From NCBI GenBank assembly GCA_021793715.1, contig JAJYSF010000106.1, positions 1 to 5,158 of the forward strand: a DNA stretch of 5,158 nt. The letters run 5' to 3'. Both the position numbers and the translations under genes were made by a program. The DNA comes from Actinomycetes bacterium. Lineage in GTDB: Bacteria > Actinomycetota > Actinomycetes > Actinomycetales > Microbacteriaceae. A model generated the notes under the pieces. The model saw only the letters and a list, made by a program, of their open reading frames with translations. It did not search any database and was not told where the DNA came from. Below, piece by piece: positions 1-4,962 of this stretch. The first letter of the stretch is position 1, and every line of letters begins with the position of its first letter.

Positions 1-391
1 CAGCGGCCGCCCGCAACTCGCCCTCGAGCATGTTGCGCGCGATGCCGCGGCGGCGATGCGTCGCCGCGACGGTGACCCCGCTGATCGCCCACATCGGCAT
101 CTCGCCGCCGGGCACCGTGAGGCTGGTCCCCCACGAGCACTCGGTGGCGACGGGAAGCGGCTGCACCGCCTCGCGGTCGTAGACGGCGATGATGCGACGC
201 TCGCCCTGTGCGGCGAGCTCGTCCGCGACGACCTCGTCGGTCGGCTCGGCGTCGATGAACCCGCGGTGCTCGGCGCGCAGGAAGTCGGCGACGTCGTCGC
301 CGGAGATCACGCGGTAGTCGAGCCCACGGTGAGCGAGCCGCTCCGTCGAGAGCGGGTCGGCCGGGACGGTACGAGCGTCAGCGATATCCAC
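1..391 (-). CDS. Eis-like GNAT N-acetyltransferase (C-terminus beyond window)
   Basis: Acetyl-CoA-dependent acetyltransferase of the GNAT superfamily; the substrate cannot be read from the sequence. About 130 codons are present, ending at the window edge. The clearest mark is the acetyl-CoA pyrophosphate loop (motif A), THRRRGIARNML, around residues 107-118. It is preceded by the beta-strand WAISGVTVAA, and before that by PVATECSW and SLTVPGG. This arrangement (SW, TVPGG, AISGVTV, THRRRG) resembles the N-terminal GNAT domain of Eis-type proteins, which in mycobacteria acetylate amines such as aminoglycosides; full Eis proteins are about 400 residues, so most of the gene would lie outside. I chose GTG 391 because a TATTCT box ends 6 nt upstream, as for a leaderless message; GTG 397 is in frame but abuts that box. 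It lies 18 nt after the anti-sigma stop on the same strand, so co-transcription with the sigma operon is likely. Function inside GNAT is uncertain. Confidence 0.85.
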   Translation of the reverse strand, partial: MDIADARTVPADPLSTERLAHRGLDYRVISGDDVADFLRAEHRGFIDAEPTDEVVADELAAQGERRIIAVYDREAVQPLPVATECSWGTSLTVPGGEMPMWAISGVTVAATHRRRGIARNMLEGELRAAA

Positions 392-397
392 CGGCAC

Positions 398-403
398 AGA
401 ATA
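398..403 (-). promoter_or_regulatory. Possible leaderless -10 box for the GNAT gene
   Basis: On the minus strand TATTCT (TAnnnT type) is followed by 6 nt and then GTG 391, the spacing expected if transcription starts on the start codon. No Shine-Dalgarno sequence precedes either GTG. I see no good -35 hexamer about 17 nt upstream, which would fall in the end of the anti-sigma gene. The box could provide basal expression independent of the sigma operon, or could be chance. Confidence 0.35.
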
Positions 404-409
404 CGCGCG

Positions 410-664
410 TCAGTGGGGCTCCGCCTGCACGACCCGGAGAGTCGCGATGACGCGAGCCCGCAGGTCTTCCGGTGCGATCTCATCCGAGCAGGCGCGGTGC
501 ACGGCCGTCGTGAGCGTGCGCGCGACGGTCTCCTCGTTCTGGCACTCGGCGCAGTTCTCGATGTGCTCTCTGATGTCGGTATGCGCGGTCTCGCAGCAGT
601 CGAGCTCGCCGCGTACGAACGCTTCGAGATCCGCACGGGTCTTCTCACATCCGCAATCGCTCAC
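410..664 (-). CDS. rsrA: RsrA/RshA-type zinc-binding, redox-sensitive anti-sigma factor
   Basis: Cytoplasmic 84-residue anti-sigma factor that holds the SigH/SigR-type sigma factor inactive until thiol oxidation releases it. Visible marks are the ZAS-family H-x3-C-x2-C motif (H34, C38, C41) in HIENCAEC, an N-terminal C4-x-C6 that supplies a further cysteine as in Streptomyces RsrA, and a C-terminal segment [20 protein letters not shown] that closely follows RsrA. In RsrA, zinc loss and a disulphide between the N-terminal and motif cysteines are the known switch. An unusual adjacent pair, C23-C24, and C59 bring the total to seven cysteines in 84 residues. The start is GTG 664: its GTGA overlaps the sigma stop by 4 nt, and AGGAG sits 7 nt upstream. 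A longer in-frame reading extends upstream but runs through the sigma gene in another frame. Coupled translation would keep sigma and anti-sigma near stoichiometric. In mycobacteria the equivalent gene is rshA. Confidence 0.93.
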   Translation of the reverse strand: MSDCGCEKTRADLEAFVRGELDCCETAHTDIREHIENCAECQNEETVARTLTTAVHRACSDEIAPEDLRARVIATLRVVQAEPH

Positions 665-1335
665 TTGTCTTCTCCTGTCTGTGCCGCGACGATTCCTCGC
701 TCCGCCGCGTATCCCCGCAGGCTTTCCCTCAGGAGCCGCCGGCCACGATGCAGGCGACTCATGACGGTGCCGATGGGGGTGTCCATGATGTCGGCGATCT
801 CTTGGTAGGCGAATCCCTCGACGTCGGCGAGGTAGACGACCATCCGGAAGTCCTCTTTCAGCTCCTGAAGTGCGTCCTTGACCGCGGAGGCGGGCATGCG
901 GTCGATCGCCTCCGCCTCGGCCGAGCGCCGTGACGACGACGTGGTCGAGACCGCGCCGCCGAGCTGCCAGTCCTCGAGTTCGTCGATCGCGCCCTGGTAC
1001 GGCTCGCGCTGACGCTTGCGGTAGCCGTTGATGTACGTGTTCGTGAGGATGCGGTACAGCCAGGCCTTCAGGTTGGTGCCCTGCGTGAACCGTGCCCACG
1101 CGGCGTAGGCCTTGACGAACGTGTCCTGCACGAGGTCGGCCGCGTCCTGTGGATTGCGCGCCATGCGCATCGCCGCGCCGTACAGCTGGTCCATGTACGG
1201 CAGCGCCTGCTCCTCGAACTGGGTTCGAGAATCGGTGCTCTCGGGGATCTCGGCGTCATCCATCACCGGCAAGCCTACGTCGAGGGCCACATCAGCGGCC
1301 CCGAGAGGTCGTGCGATCCGTACGGCCGCGCTCAT
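661..1335 (-). CDS. sigH: ECF sigma factor of the SigH/SigR thiol-oxidative-stress family
   Basis: RNA polymerase sigma factor that directs transcription of thiol-redox and proteostasis genes when its anti-sigma factor is oxidised (family knowledge). The product is 224 residues. Region 2 spans roughly 40-110, with [14 protein letters not shown] (2.2, core binding) and [20 protein letters not shown] (2.3-2.4, -10 recognition). A Ser-rich linker [17 protein letters not shown] covers about 121-137. Region 4 spans about 148-208, with [18 protein letters not shown] and [17 protein letters not shown] (4.2 helix-turn-helix, -35 recognition). The [10 protein letters not shown] and [15 protein letters not shown] blocks are near identical to Streptomyces SigR. 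ATG 1335 is chosen because AGGAAGAGG stands 6 nt upstream. An in-frame ATG at 1263 (Met25) would give a protein starting about where Streptomyces SigR does, so two isoforms are possible. The gene overlaps the anti-sigma gene by 4 nt and has its own GGAAT-N19-GTT promoter. The name sigR would be equally valid. Confidence 0.96.
   Translation of the reverse strand: MSAAVRIARPLGAADVALDVGLPVMDDAEIPESTDSRTQFEEQALPYMDQLYGAAMRMARNPQDAADLVQDTFVKAYAAWARFTQGTNLKAWLYRILTNTYINGYRKRQREPYQGAIDELEDWQLGGAVSTTSSSRRSAEAEAIDRMPASAVKDALQELKEDFRMVVYLADVEGFAYQEIADIMDTPIGTVMSRLHRGRRLLRESLRGYAAERGIVAAQTGEDK
665..676 (-). promoter_or_regulatory. Ribosome-binding site of the anti-sigma gene, inside the sigma gene
   Basis: On the minus strand AGGAG (672-676) lies 7 nt before GTG 664, within the last codons of the sigma gene. 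It decides the start of the anti-sigma factor. Together with the GTGA overlap it argues for translational coupling. Confidence 0.8.
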
Positions 1336-1350
1336 CCGTCACCTCTTCCT
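1336..1350 (-). promoter_or_regulatory. Strong ribosome-binding site fixing the sigma start at 1335
   Basis: The minus strand reads AGGAAGAGG (1342-1350), then 6 nt, then ATG 1335. The alternative start, ATG 1263, has only a weak AGG about 10 nt upstream. This supports the longer sigma product as the main product of any message starting near 1361. Confidence 0.75.
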
Positions 1351-1359
1351 GGGGTTCAC

Positions 1360-1365
1360 TAAGGT
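1360..1365 (+). promoter_or_regulatory. Possible -10 box for leaderless aroA-rsgA transcription
   Basis: TAAGGT fits the TAnnnT pattern of actinobacterial housekeeping -10 boxes and ends 8 nt before ATG 1374, so a start at 1373-1374 would give a leaderless or nearly leaderless message. The region 17-18 nt upstream (about 1336-1342) matches TTGACA poorly. AAGG at 1361-1364 could instead act as a weak Shine-Dalgarno 9 nt from the ATG. The box overlaps the expected transcription start of the divergent sigma operon. Confidence 0.4.
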
Positions 1366-1394
1366 AGAACGCGATGAGCACCCGAGGGTATTCC
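1361..1394 (-). promoter_or_regulatory. SigH/SigR-dependent autoregulatory promoter of the sigma operon
   Basis: On the minus strand GGAAT (1390-1394) is separated by 19 nt from GTT (1368-1370). Read in the mycobacterial form it is GGAATA-N17-CGTT, which fits the known SigH consensus and the Streptomyces SigR consensus GGAAT-N18/19-GTT. The start of transcription would be about 1360-1362, giving a 5' leader of roughly 25 nt that carries the strong ribosome-binding site. Homologues of this sigma factor drive their own operon, so a positive feedback loop is expected. The -35 half lies within codons 6-7 of aroA on the opposite strand. Confidence 0.82.
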
Positions 1395-2711
1395 CCCACT
1401 TCCACATCCGCGGCAAGCGCGCCCCGCGGCCCGTTCGACGCGCCTGTGGCCCCGAAGCCGCTCGATGCGAGCGTGACGGTGCCCGGATCCAAGTCACTGA
1501 CCAACCGCGAGCTGGTGCTTGCGGCGATCGCCGATGGCCCAGGGCGCATCGCCGGTCCCCTCCTGTCAGCCGACTCGCGACGGATGGGCGACGCCCTCCG
1601 CGCACTCGGCGTGACGATCGATCGCGTTCCCGGCGACAGCCCGTTCGGCCACGACGTCGAGGTCACACCGCCGCGTGCGCTGCGCGGCGGGTGCGAGATC
1701 GACTCCGGGCAGGCGGGAACCGTGATGCGGTTCGTCGCGCCTCTCCTCGGCCTGGCCGAAGGCGACGTGCACATGACGGCGGATGACAATTCGCTGCACC
1801 GCCCCATGGGAACGATGATCAAGGCACTGCGCGACCTCGGCGTCGACATCGACGACGGCGGCAACTGGAGCCTCCCGTTCACGGTCCACGGCCGCGGCCA
1901 GATCCGCGGCGGCGAGCTCGAGATCGACGCCTCCGGGTCGAGCCAGTTCGTCTCCGGTCTGCTGCTCGCAGCGCCGCGCTTCGACGTCGGACTGCACCTG
2001 AAGCACACGGGCGAGCGGCTGCCGAGCATCCCGCACATCGACATGACCGTGGAGTCGCTCTCGCGCCGCGGCGTCCTCGTCGAGAGGCCGAGCGCCGGCG
2101 AGTGGATCGTCCCGGCCACCGCACCGCGCGGCAAAACCGTCTCGATCGAGCCCGACCTGTCGAACGCCGCACCGTTCCTGGCCGCCGCGATGGTGGCGGG
2201 CGGATCCGTGACGATCCCCGCGTGGCCCGCGCATTCGACACAGCCGGGCGGCCAGCTCACCGAGATCCTGTCGCTGCTCGGCGCGCGCGTCACCCGTCGC
2301 GGCGGCGCCGTCACGGTCACGGGCGGCCCGCGGATCCACGGCGTCGATCTCGACCTGTCGGCCGTCAGCGAGCTCACGCCGACGCTCGTCGGCATCGCCG
2401 CGTTCGCGGACTCGCCGTCATCGTTCACCGGCATCGGCCACATCCGCCAGCACGAGACCGACCGCATCGCGGCGCTCGTGGACAACCTCCGCGCGCTCGG
2501 CGGCGAAGCTCACGAGCTCGACGACGGGATCCGCATCGTGCCCGCGCCGCTGCATGGCGGCACCTGGGAGGCACGCCACGACCACCGGATCGCGACGACC
2601 GGCGCCCTCGTGGGTCTGCGGGTGCCCGGCGTCGTCGTGGACGACATCGGCACGACCGCCAAGACGATGCCACAGTTCCCGGCCCTCTGGCAGCAGATGC
2701 TCAACGGCTGA
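1374..2711 (+). CDS. aroA: 3-phosphoshikimate 1-carboxyvinyltransferase (EPSP synthase)
   Basis: Cytoplasmic shikimate-pathway enzyme transferring enolpyruvyl from PEP to shikimate-3-phosphate, on the route to chorismate and the aromatic amino acids. The 445-residue product is slightly longer than the 427-residue E. coli enzyme. The inverse alpha/beta repeat fold is shown by VPGSKSLTNRE (37-46, with the shikimate-phosphate lysine K40), SGQAGTVMRF (111-120, PEP loop), SGSSQF (187-192), SELTPTL (332-338; E333 stands where E. coli has the catalytic Asp), HETDRI (360-365), DHRIATTG (403-410) and TAKTMPQFP (428-436, K430). The E. coli loop proline P101 corresponds to F120, as in mycobacterial enzymes. 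ATG 1374 is the only start before the conserved core; residues 1-19 are Ser/Thr/Pro-rich and unconserved, and their codons hold the -35 of the divergent sigma promoter. The gene is followed after 2 nt by rsgA. Confidence 0.97.
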   Translation: MSTRGYSPTSTSAASAPRGPFDAPVAPKPLDASVTVPGSKSLTNRELVLAAIADGPGRIAGPLLSADSRRMGDALRALGVTIDRVPGDSPFGHDVEVTPPRALRGGCEIDSGQAGTVMRFVAPLLGLAEGDVHMTADDNSLHRPMGTMIKALRDLGVDIDDGGNWSLPFTVHGRGQIRGGELEIDASGSSQFVSGLLLAAPRFDVGLHLKHTGERLPSIPHIDMTVESLSRRGVLVERPSAGEWIVPATAPRGKTVSIEPDLSNAAPFLAAAMVAGGSVTIPAWPAHSTQPGGQLTEILSLLGARVTRRGGAVTVTGGPRIHGVDLDLSAVSELTPTLVGIAAFADSPSSFTGIGHIRQHETDRIAALVDNLRALGGEAHELDDGIRIVPAPLHGGTWEARHDHRIATTGALVGLRVPGVVVDDIGTTAKTMPQFPALWQQMLNG

Positions 2712-2713
2712 CC

Positions 2714-3754
2714 ATGAGCTGGTGGAGCGACGTCGACGACGACGAAGACGACGAGGTCTACGACGAGTCCGCCATCCGGGTGCGCCCGAACCCGAAGGCC
2801 AACCGGCCGCGCACGAAGCGCCGGCCCGCCCACGAGGACGCCATCATCGGGCGCGTGCTCGGCGTCGACCGCGGCCGTTACCGCGTCCTGATCGACGAGA
2901 ACGAACCCACGGAGCGCGAGGTCATCACGGCGCGCGCCCGCGAGCTGCGGCGGACGCCGATCGTCACGGGCGACCGCGCGCGCGTGGTCGGCGACACCTC
3001 CGGAGACGAGGGGACGCTCGGTCGGATCGTCGGCATCGAGGAGCGCACGTCGCTGCTGCGCCGCTCGGCCGACGACACCGACAACGTCGAGCGCGTCATC
3101 GTCGCCAATGCCGACCAGATGCTGGTCGTCGTCGCGGCCGCGGATCCGATTCCCCGCCCGCGCCTCGTCGACCGCTATCTCGTCGCCGCGCTCGACGCGG
3201 GGATCCGCCCGCTCCTGGTCGTGACGAAGACCGACGTCGCCGATCCGGAGGAGTTCCTGACGCACTTCGAGGGCATCGACGACCTCCGCGTGTTCCGGTC
3301 GTCGCCGCAGCACGTGCCGATCGACGAGATCGGCGCGGCGCTCGTCGGCCATTCGACGGTGTTCGTCGGGCACTCCGGCGTGGGGAAGTCCACCCTCGTG
3401 AACGCGCTGGTCCCCGACGCCGACCGCGCCACCGGGCGCGTCAACGAGGTGACAGGACGCGGACGCCACACGTCGTCGTCGACGGTCTCGCTGCGCTTCC
3501 GCTCGGATGCCGGCGACGGCTGGGTGATCGACACCCCGGGCGTGCGCTCGTTCGGGCTCGGGCACGTCGACCCGGACAACATCCTCGCGGCGTTCGGCGA
3601 TCTCGCCGCCGTCGCCGAGCAGTGCCCGCGCGGGTGCACCCACCTCCCGACGGCCCCGGACTGCGCGCTCAACGAGTCACCCGACGTGTCGCCGGCCCGG
3701 CTGTCCTCGTTGCAGGGGCTGTTGGAGACGTTCGCGCGCCGCGACGAACACTGA
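2714..3754 (+). CDS. rsgA: Small ribosomal subunit biogenesis GTPase RsgA
   Basis: Circularly permuted GTPase that binds the 30S subunit late in assembly and checks the decoding site before releasing on GTP hydrolysis. The product is 346 residues. A very acidic, probably disordered N-terminus (SDVDDDEDDEVYDE, 5-18) and a basic patch (about 30-40) precede an OB-fold of roughly 41-115. The permuted G-domain order is clear: G4 as TKTD (171-174, replacing NKxD), G1 P-loop GHSGVGKST (219-227), switch GRGRHTSSST (248-257) and G3 DTPG (273-276). A C-terminal zinc knuckle follows: C304, C308, H310, C317, spaced C-x3-C-x-H-x6-C rather than the C-x4-C-x-H-x5-C of E. coli and Bacillus. ATG 2714 lies 2 nt after the aroA stop with no strong Shine-Dalgarno, so translation is probably coupled to aroA. 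The aroA-rsgA pairing is common in Actinobacteria. Confidence 0.96.
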   Translation: MSWWSDVDDDEDDEVYDESAIRVRPNPKANRPRTKRRPAHEDAIIGRVLGVDRGRYRVLIDENEPTEREVITARARELRRTPIVTGDRARVVGDTSGDEGTLGRIVGIEERTSLLRRSADDTDNVERVIVANADQMLVVVAAADPIPRPRLVDRYLVAALDAGIRPLLVVTKTDVADPEEFLTHFEGIDDLRVFRSSPQHVPIDEIGAALVGHSTVFVGHSGVGKSTLVNALVPDADRATGRVNEVTGRGRHTSSSTVSLRFRSDAGDGWVIDTPGVRSFGLGHVDPDNILAAFGDLAAVAEQCPRGCTHLPTAPDCALNESPDVSPARLSSLQGLLETFARRDEH

Positions 3755-3792
3755 CACCCGCGGGGGATTCCATCACCTGTTGATTTCTCCGG

Positions 3793-3798
3793 TATGGT
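3793..3798 (+). promoter_or_regulatory. Possible -10 box of the lipoprotein gene
   Basis: TATGGT (TAnnnT type) lies in the 78-nt gap after rsgA. A start about 7 nt downstream would leave a leader of roughly 28 nt that carries the GGAGG ribosome-binding site. No convincing TTGACA-like -35 lies 16-18 nt upstream. TTGATT at 3780-3785 is only 7 nt from this box, too close to pair with it. Confidence 0.4.
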
Positions 3799-3823
3799 CT
3801 ATCGCTGTTTGTGTCACGCACCC

Positions 3824-3828
3824 GGAGG
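3824..3828 (+). promoter_or_regulatory. Ribosome-binding site of the lipoprotein gene
   Basis: GGAGG stands 4 nt before ATG 3833. This decides the start against the in-frame ATG 3794, which has no Shine-Dalgarno, overlaps the probable -10 and would add 13 residues in front of the signal peptide. Confidence 0.8.
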
Positions 3829-3832
3829 TCCC

Positions 3833-4948
3833 ATGAACACCCGCGCCCGTCGCACCGCAGCAGCAGCCCTCACCCTCGTCCTCACCGCCGGGCTCGCCTC
3901 GTGCAGCCTGTCGCTCCCGTTCGGCGATACCGCGACGGAGGGCGCCACCGGCGAGACCGCCGAAGCAGCCACTGTCGACACGTCACTGCCGACCGCCCAG
4001 GCGGACCTGGCAGGAACGACCCAGCTGTTGCGGGACGTCGAGCTGGCGGAGCTCGAATCCGGCGCCGAGAGCGGCGTACACGCCCCGGGCCTCGCCGTCG
4101 AGATCACGCACGCGGGAGTCGTCCCGTCGATCTCCGCCGCGGCGTACGAAGACCTCACCGGATCCGCGCCCGAGGCAGACGAGGATGGCGAGACGCCTGC
4201 GGAGGTGCGTGCCGCCGATGGGTACGTGCTGCTCGTCAGCCACTACGAGACCTCGGATCCGGAGTGGGAACCGCGCGGATCCGCGCCGCGAACCGACGTG
4301 GTCGCCAAGACTCCGGGGTCGGACGGCGTGCCGCTGCTCAGCACGTCGAACGATGATGCCCGCAGTACGGGCACGGTCGTCATGAGCGTGCCGGAGGATC
4401 ACTCCCCCGAGGACGCCCTCATCGAGATCGAGACCGCCGACGCGCGCCAGGCTGTGAGCCTCGTGGACGGCACGCGCACCCACAGCGACGTGCCCCACGC
4501 GTACCCAGGGCCACGCGAAGTCACGCTCGGTGAGGTGGAGAAGCTCGACGAGACGTTCGAACACTGGATCTCGGGCGCGGCGACCGTGCAGGGCCAGGTC
4601 ACCGGAGCGATCGCCACGCCGTACCTCGACGCCGGCCGCGGCCAGGGCGACGGCTGGGCCGCGCCCGAGCAGATGTACCTCGCCGTCGAGATCGACTGGC
4701 ACGTCAGCGAGTCCACGACCTACGACGAGACGTCGATCCGGCTCGAGGGCCCGGGCGAGCAGGTCTTCCAGCCGATCAACGATCCGAAGGGGCTCACGGA
4801 CGTGTTCGAGCGCGCCGCCGTGTTCCAGATCCCGACGGACATCGCCACGGCGACGGTCGTCATCGAATCGGCCTACCGCAACGGAGTCTTGAGCGACGCG
4901 AAGCTGATCGAGTTCGACCCGATCCGCGCAGAGCTCACGCTGGACTGA
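3833..4948 (+). CDS. Secreted lipoprotein of unknown function, two probable beta-sandwich modules
   Basis: Function not recognised. The 371-residue product starts with a classic lipoprotein signal: basic MNTRARR, hydrophobic core to about residue 20, and lipobox L21-A-S-C24. C24 is therefore predicted to be lipidated and the protein anchored on the outer face of the membrane. A low-complexity acidic/Ala/Thr linker follows (about 31-60). The rest looks like two modules of alternating hydrophobic strands. The first is about 86-212 ([48 protein letters not shown]). The second is about 228-371 ([56 protein letters not shown]). A strand, then a long polar loop, then a ligand-free VxLxVxY-type strand recalls DUF4352-like immunoglobulin folds; that is a guess. 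After C24 there is no further cysteine, and there is no transmembrane segment or catalytic motif. It has its own ribosome-binding site and probably its own promoter. Codon use matches its neighbours. Confidence 0.9.
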   Translation: MNTRARRTAAAALTLVLTAGLASCSLSLPFGDTATEGATGETAEAATVDTSLPTAQADLAGTTQLLRDVELAELESGAESGVHAPGLAVEITHAGVVPSISAAAYEDLTGSAPEADEDGETPAEVRAADGYVLLVSHYETSDPEWEPRGSAPRTDVVAKTPGSDGVPLLSTSNDDARSTGTVVMSVPEDHSPEDALIEIETADARQAVSLVDGTRTHSDVPHAYPGPREVTLGEVEKLDETFEHWISGAATVQGQVTGAIATPYLDAGRGQGDGWAAPEQMYLAVEIDWHVSESTTYDETSIRLEGPGEQVFQPINDPKGLTDVFERAAVFQIPTDIATATVVIESAYRNGVLSDAKLIEFDPIRAELTLD

Positions 4949-4949
4949 G

Positions 4950-4955
4950 TATGGT
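4950..4955 (+). promoter_or_regulatory. Probable leaderless -10 box of the peroxiredoxin gene
   Basis: TATGGT, one base after the lipoprotein stop, is followed by 7 nt and then ATG 4963, the typical geometry of actinobacterial leaderless promoters. The G-rich spacer could also serve as a weak Shine-Dalgarno (GGTGGGGG) if the message comes from upstream. No clear -35 is seen inside the lipoprotein 3' end, and no SigH-type GGAAT/GTT pair is present here. Confidence 0.45.
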
Positions 4956-4962
4956 GGGGGCG

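Noticed and set aside
56..808. Plus-strand open frame of 250 codons across the GNAT, anti-sigma and sigma genes
   Set aside because: It is antisense to three genes with clear motifs and has no ribosome-binding site or recognisable content.
1292..2485. Long minus-strand open frame (397 codons) opposite aroA, also running into the sigma 5' region
   Set aside because: It is a shadow of the aroA codons in GC-rich DNA. It has Ser/Arg/Pro-rich composition and no recognisable motif, while the plus-strand frame encodes every EPSP synthase motif.
2102..2713. Upstream in-frame extension of rsgA through the 3' half of aroA
   Set aside because: The extension is Arg/Pro/His-rich and out of frame with aroA. 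RsgA proteins normally begin near ATG 2714, directly after the aroA stop.
3747..3771. Minus-strand GGAAT (3767-3771) with GTT (3747-3749), resembling a SigH promoter pointing into rsgA
   Set aside because: The spacing is 17 nt rather than 18-19, there is no preceding C at the GTT, and no minus-strand gene follows. Probably chance.
3787..3827. Inverted repeat CTCCGG / CCGGAG that could mask the lipoprotein ribosome-binding site
   Set aside because: The arms are only 6 bp with a loop of about 29 nt, and the left arm lies upstream of the inferred transcript start, so it would not be in the message.
3755..3832. Search for an intrinsic terminator between rsgA and the lipoprotein gene
   Set aside because: No GC-rich hairpin followed by a T run is visible. 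Termination here, if any, is not of the simple intrinsic type.
4160..4287. Direct repeat GGATCCGCGCC at 4160 and 4277 (both encoding GSAP)
   Set aside because: It is 11 bp only, in GC-rich coding sequence, with no similarity in flanking residues. Not evidence of duplication.
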